Positions 1-11,313 of a stretch of DNA of 64,000 bases are shown one piece after another. Made by a program: the position numbers and the translations under genes. The notes under the pieces are model-generated. The model searched no databases. It was not told the DNA's origin and worked only from the letters and a program-made list of their open reading frames with translations. Positions within the stretch are counted from its first letter, which is position 1. Each line of letters opens with the position of its first letter. Origin of the DNA: Halichondria panicea (Eukaryota; Porifera; Demospongiae; Suberitida; Halichondriidae); contig NC_087377.1 of NCBI RefSeq assembly GCF_963675165.1, positions 15,248,198 to 15,312,197 on the forward strand, read 5' to 3'.

Positions 1-588
1 TGGGAGGAGCCCAACAAACCACAACAACCATGAATGTCATTACGTGGGCGTACCGCACGAGTGTGGTGCTATGAATATAATTAACTACTGGGGGGGGGGT
101 TAGGGCACACAGGTACAGTACAGCAGAGGAAAAGGCTCGTGGAAAAGGCTCGTCCACATCAAAGGCTCGTGGGAGGAGCCCAACAAACCACAACAACCAT
201 GAATGTCATTACGTGGGCGTACCACACGCTAGTGGTGCTATGAATATCATTAACTACTGGGGGGGGGGGGGGTTAGGGCACATAGGTACAGTACAGCAGA
301 GGAAAAGGCTCGTCCACATCAAAGGCTCGTGGGAGGAGCCCAACAAACCACAACAACCATGAATGTCATTATGTGGGCGTACCGCACGCTAGTGGTGCTA
401 TGAATATAATTAACTACTGGGGGGGGTTAGGGCACATAGGTACAGTACAGCAGAGGAAAAGGCTCGTCCACATCAAAGGCTCGTGGGAGGAGCCCAACAA
501 ACCACAACAACCATGAATATCAATATGTGGGCGTAATGCACGCGTGTGGTGCTATGAATATCATTAACAACTGGGGGTTAGGGTACAG
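1..588. repeat. Minisatellite, about 4 units (left partial array)
   Basis: About four tandem repeats of roughly 155 bp. Each unit has two copies of an ATGAATRTCATTA motif, a G run, then TTAGGGCACATAGG, a GTACAGTACAGCAG stretch, and GGCTCGT repeats. It corresponds to the end of the complete arrays at 2722-4843 and 7923-10044. In the transposon unit it would lie in the intron of a transposase whose second exon is outside the window to the left. Confidence 0.9.
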
Positions 589-750
589 TACAGTACTGCA
601 GTCAAGGCGACGCCAAAAAGAGGCTCACACAATGTAGGAGGAGCCACAAAAGGCATGCACATGACGCCTCCGCCAAAAAGAGGCCACATATCGTTAGGGC
701 ATCACAATGCTGCCTCCCCAACCACTATTTAATGGTGCAATGACACAAAC

Positions 751-889
751 CTGAATCACTCTCCAGATCTGTCTCAAAATCGTCATCACTGGGCTCGTCA
801 TGGTCATAACAGACTTCCTGGTCCTCCTCAAGCTCTCTGACAGTGTGCTCAAGCTCGCTGACAGTGTCAAGGAGTCCAATCAGCTCCAT
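751..889 (-). CDS. Orphan first exon of a further piggyBac transposase copy (partial)
   Basis: This is identical to the first coding exon of the two complete transposase genes (5005-5143 and 10206-10344). It encodes 46 acidic residues beginning MELIGLLDTVSELEH and ends in a GT donor in phase 1. The exon that would follow it on the minus strand lies left of base 1, so only this exon is visible. Unlike the other two copies, it abuts the next unit's 3' block at base 912 directly and lacks the 943-bp segment just upstream of its ATG. Whether this copy is complete cannot be judged here. Confidence 0.65.
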
Positions 890-981
890 TTGGATTCAAA
901 AGTTTTGAAAAATAATTACAACAGAATTTACAACAGAGTGGGTTAGGGCCTCTCATATACAACTGAATTCTTTATCACAAT

Positions 982-987
982 TTTATT
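982..987 (-). promoter_or_regulatory. Polyadenylation signal of transposase copy 1
   Basis: On the minus strand AATAAA occurs about 90 bases after the TAA stop at 1078-1080, within GATTAATAAAATTG. This is the canonical hexamer at a usual 3' UTR distance. The identical site in copy 2 is at 6183-6188. Confidence 0.6.
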
Positions 988-1077
988 AATCATTGAAATA
1001 ATACCCCTTTCCTCCCCTCTCCAAGGCCAATTTAGACCAGGAGAGTACCATCTAACAAAAATCAGTCACACAGCACA

Positions 1078-4000
1078 TTAGCTAGCACATGTGTGTCCGA
1101 TAACAGAGTGTCCTTTGCATATTCTTATGCGACAGTGGGGACATGCCATTGCAGTGTGTTGCTGCTCTCTGCTAGGGATCTTCTCCCGAACACACACTTG
1201 ACAGCGCCCACGAGACACTCCGACACTATTTGCACTCACACGTGCGCCCTGTGATGGGGGGAAAACGATATTTAGACTGGCCAGACCTGAGGCACTGCTA
1301 CGAGTACGTGGCACACCCAATAGACTATGAATTAGTTCCAATCGAAACCCTTTCAAAGGCATGGCCTTTGAACCCACCCTGACACAGTTGTGCCTGTATA
1401 GAATGTATGCATTATTCACACTAACGTCAAGGAATTGAAAGAAAATCCTGAACCAATACCGCCGACACTTTCTATCGTACCCATAGGTTTTCCTCATACG
1501 CCCTGTATTGTCAACTCCTCCCATGTACATGTTATATGCAGGGAGACAGGGGGGGACACTCTGAGAGCGTAGGGTACCGTCTTTGTGCATTCGCATTACA
1601 GTGTGGGGCATATGGTCAGGGAACACATTTGTTGCAAAGGACACAACTCTACGGTCGTTAAACATAGAGTAAGAAATATCACCAACAGTCATGGACGTAT
1701 AGTCACCTTTGTCGAGTACCACATCCTTAAGACTTGCTGGGAAACCAGCAGCATTCTTCAAAATTGTGCCGACAGTAAACACATTTTGCTTAGCCAACTC
1801 TTCTATCAATGGACCGGACGTGTAAAAGTTGTCCATGTACACAACATGCTGATGACCATAAAAAGGAGTGAGTAAACGATGGACTACATTTTTCACAAGC
1901 CCTTTCACAGCTATCTTTTTCCCAGAGGAATCGGTGAGCTTACCACTGTATACATCAAACACACAGAGATACCCACAGCATGAACATGAGCAGCACCATA
2001 CCTTGAACCCCAGTTTAACAGGCTTCTTGGGCATATGAATTTTCCCGCTTTTACGACCCTTGTACTTTATCATCATCTCATCAACGGAAAGCTCCTGACT
2101 GGGATTATACCTCATGAAGTAGTTGGCTTTAAGAGTCTCTAAAACAGTTTTTAGCTTGCTAGTTACCTTACGTGCATCAGTGATGGACGTATTGTCCTCA
2201 CAGTGCAGATACCGCCATAAACTTTGGAACCTTTTGAGCGACATTACATTGCTCACACATTGTACACCTAAAAGGGGATCCTTGGACCAGTAGTCCGTAA
2301 TTTCAGGGAGCCTATGAATGCCCATCTCTAGTACAATCCCCAAAAACACCCACAATTCGGCACTGTTTGTAGCTGACCAACCCTTAGCACCACACTGCCT
2401 AGCGTACAGGTTGGTCTGTTCGGCTATGTACTCACACAAACTATCGGGCCAAAGTAACTTAACAAAATCTAGGCATGGAGTTACAGACGGATCAAGTTGA
2501 TCGACAGGACCGACCACACCGCCAAAGACGGGGTATCTTCCTGTGGACTTAGCTTTTTGGAGTCCATTGTCCCTCGCCAGCTTCCTCCGTTTGGGAGTCG
2601 GAGCCATGCCATCGACCATTTCGTCATCATCCTCCACTGCAGCATCTGCACGGAAACAAAGCATGAATATCATTAGAGTACCACAAGAGTGCTCGCCAGT
2701 GCAGGTGGGGGACAGGCTATGAATGTCATTATGTGGGCGTACCACACGCTAGTGGTGCTATGAATATCATTAACTACTGGGGGGGGTTAGGGCGCATAGG
2801 TACAGTACAGCAGAGGAAAAGGCTCGTCCACATCAAAGGCTCGTGGGAGGAGCCCAACAAACCACAACAACCATGAATGTCATTAGTGGGCGTACCACAC
2901 GCTAGTGGTGCTATGAATATCATTAACTACTGGGGGGGGGGGGGGGGTTAGGGCGCATAGGTACAGTACAGCAGAGGAAAAGGCTCGTCCCCATCAAAGG
3001 CTCGTGGGAGGATCCCAACAAACCACAACAACCATGAATGTCATTACGTGGGCGTACCGCACGCTAGTGGTGCTATGAATATCATTAACTACTGGGGGGG
3101 GGGGGGGTTAGGGCACATAGGTACAGTACAGCAGAGGAAAAGGCTCGTCCCCATCAAAGGCTCGTGGGAGGATCCCAACAAACCACAACAACCATGAATG
3201 TCATTATGTGGGCGTACCGCACGCTAGTGGTGCTATGAATATCATTAACTACTGGGGGGGGGGTTTAGGGCACATAGGTACAGTACAGCAGAGGAAAAGG
3301 CTCGTCCACATCAAAGGCTCGTGGGAGGAGCCCAACAAACCACAACAACCATGAATGTCATTACGTGGGCGTACCGCACGCTAGTGGTGCTATGAATATC
3401 ATTAACTACTGGGGGGGGGGGTTAGGGCACATAGGTACAGTACAGCAGAGGAAAAGGCTCGTCCCCATCAAAGGCTCGTGGGAGGAGCCCAACAAACCAC
3501 AACAACCATGAATGTCATTATGTGGGCGTACCGCACGCTAGTGGTGCTATGAATATCATTAACTACTGGGGGGGGGGGGGGGTTAGGGCACATAGGTACA
3601 GTACAGCAGAGGAAAAGGCTCGTCCACATCAAAGGCTCGTGGGAGGAGCCCAACAAACCACAACAACCATGAATGTCATTACGTGGGTGTACCACACGCT
3701 AGTGGTGCTATGAATATCATTAACAACTGGGGGGTGGGGTTAGGGCACATAGGTACAGTACAGCAGAGGAAAAGGCTCGTCCCCATCAAAGGCTCGTGGG
3801 AGGAGCCCAACAAACCACAACAACCATGAATGTCATTATGTGGGCGTACCACACGCTAGTGGTGCTATGAATATCATTAACTACTGGGGGGGGGGTTAGG
3901 GCACATAGGTACAGTACAGCAGAGGAAAAGGCTCGTCCCCATCAAAGGCTCGTGGGAGGAGCCCAACAAACCACAACAACCATGAATGTCATTACGTGGG

Positions 4001-5143
4001 CGTACCACACGCTAGTGGTGCTATGAATATCATTAACTACTGAGGGGGAGGGGGTTAGGGCACATAGGTACAGTACAGCAGAGGAAAAGGCTCGTCCCCA
4101 TCAAAGGCTCGTGGGAGGAGCCCAACAAACCACAACAACCATGAATGTCATTACGTGGGTGTACCACACGCTAGTGGTGCTATGAATATCATTAACTACT
4201 GGGGGGGGGGGGGGTTAGGGCACATAGGTACAGTACAGCAGAGGAAAAGGCTCGTGGGAGGAGCCCAACAAACCACAACAACCATGAATGTCATTACGTG
4301 GGCGTACCGCACGAGTGTGGTGCTATGAATATAATTAACTACTGGGGGGGGGGTTAGGGCACACAGGTACAGTACAGCAGAGGAAAAGGCTCGTGGAAAA
4401 GGCTCGTCCACATCAAAGGCTCGTGGGAGGAGCCCAACAAACCACAACAACCATGAATGTCATTACGTGGGCGTACCACACGCTAGTGGTGCTATGAATA
4501 TCATTAACTACTGGGGGGGGGGGGGGTTAGGGCACATAGGTACAGTACAGCAGAGGAAAAGGCTCGTCCACATCAAAGGCTCGTGGGAGGAGCCCAACAA
4601 ACCACAACAACCATGAATGTCATTATGTGGGCGTACCGCACGCTAGTGGTGCTATGAATATAATTAACTACTGGGGGGGGTTAGGGCACATAGGTACAGT
4701 ACAGCAGAGGAAAAGGCTCGTCCACATCAAAGGCTCGTGGGAGGAGCCCAACAAACCACAACAACCATGAATATCAATATGTGGGCGTAATGCACGCGTG
4801 TGGTGCTATGAATATCATTAACAACTGGGGGTTAGGGTACAGTACAGTACTGCAGTCAAGGCGACGCCAAAAAGAGGCTCACACAATGTAGGAGGAGCCA
4901 CAAAAGGCATGCACATGACGCCTCCGCCAAAAAGAGGCCACATATCGTTAGGGCATCACAATGCTGCCTCCCCAACCACTATTTAATGGTGCAATGACAC
5001 AAACCTGAATCACTCTCCAGATCTGTCTCAAAATCGTCATCACTGGGCTCGTCATGGTCATAACAGACTTCCTGGTCCTCCTCAAGCTCTCTGACAGTGT
5101 GCTCAAGCTCGCTGACAGTGTCAAGGAGTCCAATCAGCTCCAT
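1078..5143 (-). CDS. piggyBac-type transposase, copy 1 (two exons)
   Basis: The product is a DDE/DDD-family transposase (DDE_Tnp_1_7) that cuts and pastes elements at TTAA sites. Proposed exons on the minus strand are 5005-5143 (46 aa) and 1078-2645, giving 568 aa, close to the 594 aa of the moth piggyBac protein. The join is in frame: exon 1 ends in phase 1 before gtttgt, and exon 2 follows a cgtgcag acceptor, giving ...ESDS-D-AAVEDDDE. The catalytic aspartates are visible in SVDEMMIKYKGR, VVYMDNFYTSG and MGGVDNTGRMRK. A C-terminal Cys/His cluster (CQVC...CPHC...CKGH) matches the piggyBac cysteine-rich domain. A basic KRRK follows the acidic N-terminus. The second exon is also open upstream of its acceptor, but that extension is minisatellite sequence and probably intronic. 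No frame lesion is seen, so the enzyme could be active. Confidence 0.9.
2722..4843. repeat. Minisatellite, 14 units, inside the transposase intron
   Basis: Fourteen tandem repeats, spaced 144-169 bp apart when measured between successive GCTATGAATAT motifs. The main length variation is a G run of about 6 to 16 bases directly followed by TTAGGG. The array fills nearly all of the 2359-bp intron (2646-5004) between the two transposase exons. Short open frames on both strands come from the repeat itself and are not genes. On the G-rich plus strand each unit has several G tracts in a row, so G-quadruplex formation is plausible (inference). Confidence 0.95.
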
Positions 5144-5169
5144 TTGGATTCAAAAGTTTTGAAAAATAA

Positions 5170-6112
5170 CCCTTTCCTTGCCATTCGTGAAATCTGGAAC
5201 AGGAGCGTCTTTAGGTCGATCAATTAGTGTGGATCCGGCCTCACCACGCCTCCAAGTCATTCTATTAGTCTAGATCCGGCTAGCAATTCTAGCTGGGACT
5301 CCCAGTTCTAGCTCCTTTTGTTTAGCGTGTCAGAGACTGGGAGAAGATGATTGGCACTCCCTGGCTCCTTTGGATGTACAGCTGTCCAGATCCCTAGAAC
5401 ATACCCTCCATTCTGACGAGTTATCAGTGCATAGGGTGCTTACTAGATTCTTGCCAGCCAGTACAGTTCAAGCTACACACAGCACCGCTCAACTATTCTC
5501 TACCCCATTATCTAGCTAAATCTGGTCCAACTAGACAGCAGACACAGCTAGTTAATTCAGTAAAGCCAGGGGTAGCCCTACTTCTACGGTTGTTCAGTAC
5601 CCACGGTAACAATTCCTCTGGGCTGGGCTAACTAGTTGAGCCACGCCTCCCAATTCTCAAGGCTAGGTACATGTCTCTGTCTAGCTGCTTCTTCAGCTTC
5701 TTGCTCAGTTTTGTGGCTTAGAGAAAGGCCAGCTACTCAGGGGGAAGAGTCCAGATGAAAGTCTGGCAGCCAGGTGACGTCCAAACGGTCAGTTATTCTT
5801 TCCACCAACTTTTTAATCTAGTCTAGTCCTGCTTGCACTGCTACTACTACTGCTGCCTACTGCTGCTACTCTTCCTAGCTAGTCAAAGGTTTCTTTTTTT
5901 TTTTTTTTTTTTTTTTTATAACTACATATGCACAAAGAGACATCAAAGCTTACATCAAAGGACACAGATTTTTAGCCTACTTGACTGATAAGGCGGTTAC
6001 CTAGACTACAGTTTGTTTGTCAGGGAGGAGCTCACATACAACTTCATCTAATTCATCATAACGATTCCTTACCCATTGTTGTAATTTCTACAACAGATTG
6101 CCAAGGAAAGAG
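5170..6112. mobile_element. 943-bp non-coding segment with piggyBac-like termini (copy 1)
   Basis: The segment starts CCCTTTCCTTGCC and ends GGCAA-type sequence read in reverse (GCCAAGGAAAGAG), giving imperfect terminal inverted repeats of about 13 bp. It is flanked by ATAA on both sides (5166-5169 and 6113-6116). The equivalent junction at 905-920 lacks the segment and has one ATAA, so that site looks like an empty target. No open frame of note is seen. A T run of about 28 bases lies near 5891-5918, and a TGTTGTA/TACAACA palindrome lies near the right end. It sits 26 bases upstream of the transposase ATG, so it could instead be the promoter and terminus of the transposon. Confidence 0.6.
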
Positions 6113-6182
6113 ATAATTACAACAGAATTTACAACAGAGTGGGTTAGGGCCTCTCATATACAACTGAATTCTTTATCACAAT

Positions 6183-6188
6183 TTTATT
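6183..6188 (-). promoter_or_regulatory. Polyadenylation signal of transposase copy 2
   Basis: AATAAA on the minus strand about 90 bases downstream of the stop codon at 6279-6281, the exact counterpart of the site at 982-987. Confidence 0.6.
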
Positions 6189-6278
6189 AATCATTGAAAT
6201 AATACCCCTTTCCTCCCCTCTCCAAGGCCAATTTAGACCAGGAGAGTACCATCTAACAAAAATCAGTCACACAGCACA

Positions 6279-9200
6279 TTAGCTAGCACATGTGTGTCCG
6301 ATAACAGAGTGTCCTTTGCATATTCTTATGCGACAGTGGGGACATGCCATTGCAGTGTGTTGCTGCTCTCTGCTAGGGATCTTCTCCCGAACACACACTT
6401 GACAGCGCCCACGAGACACTCCGACACTATTTGCACTCACACGTGCGCCCTGTGATGGGGGGAAAACGATATTTAGACTGGCCAGACCTGAGGCACTGCT
6501 ACGAGTACGTGGCACACCCAATAGACTATGAATTAGTTCCAATCGAAACCCTTTCAAAGGCATGGCCTTTGAACCCACCCTGACACAGTTGTGCCTGTAT
6601 AGAATGTATGCATTATTCACACTAACGTCAAGGAATTGAAAGAAAATCCTGAACCAATACCGCCGACACTTTCTATCGTACCCATAGGTTTTCCTCATAC
6701 GCCCTGTATTGTCAACTCCTCCCATGTACATGTTATATGCAGGGAGACAGGGGGGGACACTCTGAGAGCGTAGGGTACCGTCTTTGTGCATTCGCATTAC
6801 AGTGTGGGGCATATGGTCAGGGAACACATTTGTTGCAAAGGACACAACTCTACGGTCGTTAAACATAGAGTAAGAAATATCACCAACAGTCATGGACGTA
6901 TAGTCACCTTTGTCGAGTACCACATCCTTAAGACTTGCTGGGAAACCAGCAGCATTCTTCAAAATTGTGCCGACAGTAAACACATTTTGCTTAGCCAACT
7001 CTTCTATCAATGGACCGGACGTGTAAAAGTTGTCCATGTACACAACATGCTGATGACCATAAAAAGGAGTGAGTAAACGATGGACTACATTTTTCACAAG
7101 CCCTTTCACAGCTATCTTTTTCCCAGAGGAATCGGTGAGCTTACCACTGTATACATCAAACACACAGAGATACCCACAGCATGAACATGAGCAGCACCAT
7201 ACCTTGAACCCCAGTTTAACAGGCTTCTTGGGCATATGAATTTTCCCGCTTTTACGACCCTTGTACTTTATCATCATCTCATCAACGGAAAGCTCCTGAC
7301 TGGGATTATACCTCATGAAGTAGTTGGCTTTAAGAGTCTCTAAAACAGTTTTTAGCTTGCTAGTTACCTTACGTGCATCAGTGATGGACGTATTGTCCTC
7401 ACAGTGCAGATACCGCCATAAACTTTGGAACCTTTTGAGCGACATTACATTGCTCACACATTGTACACCTAAAAGGGGATCCTTGGACCAGTAGTCCGTA
7501 ATTTCAGGGAGCCTATGAATGCCCATCTCTAGTACAATCCCCAAAAACACCCACAATTCGGCACTGTTTGTAGCTGACCAACCCTTAGCACCACACTGCC
7601 TAGCGTACAGGTTGGTCTGTTCGGCTATGTACTCACACAAACTATCGGGCCAAAGTAACTTAACAAAATCTAGGCATGGAGTTACAGACGGATCAAGTTG
7701 ATCGACAGGACCGACCACACCGCCAAAGACGGGGTATCTTCCTGTGGACTTAGCTTTTTGGAGTCCATTGTCCCTCGCCAGCTTCCTCCGTTTGGGAGTC
7801 GGAGCCATGCCATCGACCATTTCGTCATCATCCTCCACTGCAGCATCTGCACGGAAACAAAGCATGAATATCATTAGAGTACCACAAGAGTGCTCGCCAG
7901 TGCAGGTGGGGGACAGGCTATGAATGTCATTATGTGGGCGTACCACACGCTAGTGGTGCTATGAATATCATTAACTACTGGGGGGGGTTAGGGCGCATAG
8001 GTACAGTACAGCAGAGGAAAAGGCTCGTCCACATCAAAGGCTCGTGGGAGGAGCCCAACAAACCACAACAACCATGAATGTCATTAGTGGGCGTACCACA
8101 CGCTAGTGGTGCTATGAATATCATTAACTACTGGGGGGGGGGGGGGGGTTAGGGCGCATAGGTACAGTACAGCAGAGGAAAAGGCTCGTCCCCATCAAAG
8201 GCTCGTGGGAGGATCCCAACAAACCACAACAACCATGAATGTCATTACGTGGGCGTACCGCACGCTAGTGGTGCTATGAATATCATTAACTACTGGGGGG
8301 GGGGGGGGTTAGGGCACATAGGTACAGTACAGCAGAGGAAAAGGCTCGTCCCCATCAAAGGCTCGTGGGAGGATCCCAACAAACCACAACAACCATGAAT
8401 GTCATTATGTGGGCGTACCGCACGCTAGTGGTGCTATGAATATCATTAACTACTGGGGGGGGGGTTTAGGGCACATAGGTACAGTACAGCAGAGGAAAAG
8501 GCTCGTCCACATCAAAGGCTCGTGGGAGGAGCCCAACAAACCACAACAACCATGAATGTCATTACGTGGGCGTACCGCACGCTAGTGGTGCTATGAATAT
8601 CATTAACTACTGGGGGGGGGGGTTAGGGCACATAGGTACAGTACAGCAGAGGAAAAGGCTCGTCCCCATCAAAGGCTCGTGGGAGGAGCCCAACAAACCA
8701 CAACAACCATGAATGTCATTATGTGGGCGTACCGCACGCTAGTGGTGCTATGAATATCATTAACTACTGGGGGGGGGGGGGGGTTAGGGCACATAGGTAC
8801 AGTACAGCAGAGGAAAAGGCTCGTCCACATCAAAGGCTCGTGGGAGGAGCCCAACAAACCACAACAACCATGAATGTCATTACGTGGGTGTACCACACGC
8901 TAGTGGTGCTATGAATATCATTAACAACTGGGGGGTGGGGTTAGGGCACATAGGTACAGTACAGCAGAGGAAAAGGCTCGTCCCCATCAAAGGCTCGTGG
9001 GAGGAGCCCAACAAACCACAACAACCATGAATGTCATTATGTGGGCGTACCACACGCTAGTGGTGCTATGAATATCATTAACTACTGGGGGGGGGGTTAG
9101 GGCACATAGGTACAGTACAGCAGAGGAAAAGGCTCGTCCCCATCAAAGGCTCGTGGGAGGAGCCCAACAAACCACAACAACCATGAATGTCATTACGTGG

Positions 9201-10344
9201 GCGTACCACACGCTAGTGGTGCTATGAATATCATTAACTACTGAGGGGGAGGGGGTTAGGGCACATAGGTACAGTACAGCAGAGGAAAAGGCTCGTCCCC
9301 ATCAAAGGCTCGTGGGAGGAGCCCAACAAACCACAACAACCATGAATGTCATTACGTGGGTGTACCACACGCTAGTGGTGCTATGAATATCATTAACTAC
9401 TGGGGGGGGGGGGGGTTAGGGCACATAGGTACAGTACAGCAGAGGAAAAGGCTCGTGGGAGGAGCCCAACAAACCACAACAACCATGAATGTCATTACGT
9501 GGGCGTACCGCACGAGTGTGGTGCTATGAATATAATTAACTACTGGGGGGGGGGTTAGGGCACACAGGTACAGTACAGCAGAGGAAAAGGCTCGTGGAAA
9601 AGGCTCGTCCACATCAAAGGCTCGTGGGAGGAGCCCAACAAACCACAACAACCATGAATGTCATTACGTGGGCGTACCACACGCTAGTGGTGCTATGAAT
9701 ATCATTAACTACTGGGGGGGGGGGGGGTTAGGGCACATAGGTACAGTACAGCAGAGGAAAAGGCTCGTCCACATCAAAGGCTCGTGGGAGGAGCCCAACA
9801 AACCACAACAACCATGAATGTCATTATGTGGGCGTACCGCACGCTAGTGGTGCTATGAATATAATTAACTACTGGGGGGGGTTAGGGCACATAGGTACAG
9901 TACAGCAGAGGAAAAGGCTCGTCCACATCAAAGGCTCGTGGGAGGAGCCCAACAAACCACAACAACCATGAATATCAATATGTGGGCGTAATGCACGCGT
10001 GTGGTGCTATGAATATCATTAACAACTGGGGGTTAGGGTACAGTACAGTACTGCAGTCAAGGCGACGCCAAAAAGAGGCTCACACAATGTAGGAGGAGCC
10101 ACAAAAGGCATGCACATGACGCCTCCGCCAAAAAGAGGCCACATATCGTTAGGGCATCACAATGCTGCCTCCCCAACCACTATTTAATGGTGCAATGACA
10201 CAAACCTGAATCACTCTCCAGATCTGTCTCAAAATCGTCATCACTGGGCTCGTCATGGTCATAACAGACTTCCTGGTCCTCCTCAAGCTCTCTGACAGTG
10301 TGCTCAAGCTCGCTGACAGTGTCAAGGAGTCCAATCAGCTCCAT
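6279..10344 (-). CDS. piggyBac-type transposase, copy 2 (two exons)
   Basis: This is identical in sequence and arrangement to copy 1, shifted by 5201 bases. Exons on the minus strand are 10206-10344 and 6279-7846, giving a 568-aa protein with the same three catalytic aspartates and the same C-terminal Cys/His cluster. The intron 7847-10205 holds the second complete minisatellite. The 943-bp segment at 10371-11313 is directly upstream of the start codon, and beyond it comes single-copy flank beginning TTAA. The absence of any difference between the copies gives no sign of decay; it also means an assembly duplication cannot be excluded. Confidence 0.88.
7923..10044. repeat. Minisatellite, 14 units, inside transposase copy 2 intron
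   Basis: Second full copy of the roughly 157-bp tandem repeat with G run plus TTAGGG, matching 2722-4843 unit for unit. G-tract lengths appear the same in both arrays, which is unexpected for such slippery sequence unless the duplication is extremely recent or created during assembly. Confidence 0.95.
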
Positions 10345-10370
10345 TTGGATTCAAAAGTTTTGAAAAATAA

Positions 10371-11313
10371 CCCTTTCCTTGCCATTCGTGAAATCTGGAA
10401 CAGGAGCGTCTTTAGGTCGATCAATTAGTGTGGATCCGGCCTCACCACGCCTCCAAGTCATTCTATTAGTCTAGATCCGGCTAGCAATTCTAGCTGGGAC
10501 TCCCAGTTCTAGCTCCTTTTGTTTAGCGTGTCAGAGACTGGGAGAAGATGATTGGCACTCCCTGGCTCCTTTGGATGTACAGCTGTCCAGATCCCTAGAA
10601 CATACCCTCCATTCTGACGAGTTATCAGTGCATAGGGTGCTTACTAGATTCTTGCCAGCCAGTACAGTTCAAGCTACACACAGCACCGCTCAACTATTCT
10701 CTACCCCATTATCTAGCTAAATCTGGTCCAACTAGACAGCAGACACAGCTAGTTAATTCAGTAAAGCCAGGGGTAGCCCTACTTCTACGGTTGTTCAGTA
10801 CCCACGGTAACAATTCCTCTGGGCTGGGCTAACTAGTTGAGCCACGCCTCCCAATTCTCAAGGCTAGGTACATGTCTCTGTCTAGCTGCTTCTTCAGCTT
10901 CTTGCTCAGTTTTGTGGCTTAGAGAAAGGCCAGCTACTCAGGGGGAAGAGTCCAGATGAAAGTCTGGCAGCCAGGTGACGTCCAAACGGTCAGTTATTCT
11001 TTCCACCAACTTTTTAATCTAGTCTAGTCCTGCTTGCACTGCTACTACTACTGCTGCCTACTGCTGCTACTCTTCCTAGCTAGTCAAAGGTTTCTTTTTT
11101 TTTTTTTTTTTTTTTTTTATAACTACATATGCACAAAGAGACATCAAAGCTTACATCAAAGGACACAGATTTTTAGCCTACTTGACTGATAAGGCGGTTA
11201 CCTAGACTACAGTTTGTTTGTCAGGGAGGAGCTCACATACAACTTCATCTAATTCATCATAACGATTCCTTACCCATTGTTGTAATTTCTACAACAGATT
11301 GCCAAGGAAAGAG
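10371..11313. mobile_element. 943-bp segment with piggyBac-like termini (copy 2, array end)
   Basis: Same sequence as 5170-6112. Its left neighbour is again ATAA, but its right end GCCAAGGAAAGAG is followed at 11314 by TTAA and unrelated sequence. The tandem array therefore stops exactly at this segment's terminus, next to a canonical piggyBac target. Read from the right, the terminus is TTAACTCTTTCCTTGG, which looks like a piggyBac-type end. Confidence 0.6.

Larger units (their letters stand above)
912..11313. repeat. 5201-bp tandem duplication carrying a piggyBac transposase
   Basis: Positions 912-6112 and 6113-11313 are two head-to-tail copies offset by exactly 5201 bases. Every open frame in one has an identical counterpart in the other, including the 555-codon transposase frame, and the G-tract lengths of the minisatellite look the same. 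Each copy is ordered, on the plus strand: transposase 3' block, minisatellite, first-exon block, 943-bp segment. The stretch 1-911 repeats 4255-5165 and 9456-10366, so at least a third, incomplete unit extends beyond the left edge. Identity over such a slippery repeat means either a very recent duplication or an assembly artefact. Confidence 0.93.

Noticed and set aside
1-588. CRISPR-like array or telomere
   Set aside because: Units are about 157 bp without alternating unique spacers, so not CRISPR. TTAGGG occurs once per unit rather than in pure tandem, so it is not a telomere.
694-879. Minus-strand frame starting MDSLTLSASLSTLSESLRR (three copies)
   Set aside because: It overlaps the transposase first exon in another frame; the frame starting MELIGLL has the start codon, donor and phase match, so this one is a shadow.
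1585-1875. Plus-strand 96-codon frame antisense to the transposase
   Set aside because: Pure antisense shadow with no recognisable domain; occurs identically in the duplicate.
2646-2745. Upstream 32 codons of the transposase second-exon frame
   Set aside because: They derive from minisatellite sequence and lie before a good 3' splice acceptor; more likely intron than true N-terminus.
3468-4450. Several short frames on both strands within the minisatellite
   Set aside because: They are translations of the tandem repeat (PNPPPP from G runs) with no domain and no conservation pattern beyond the repeat.
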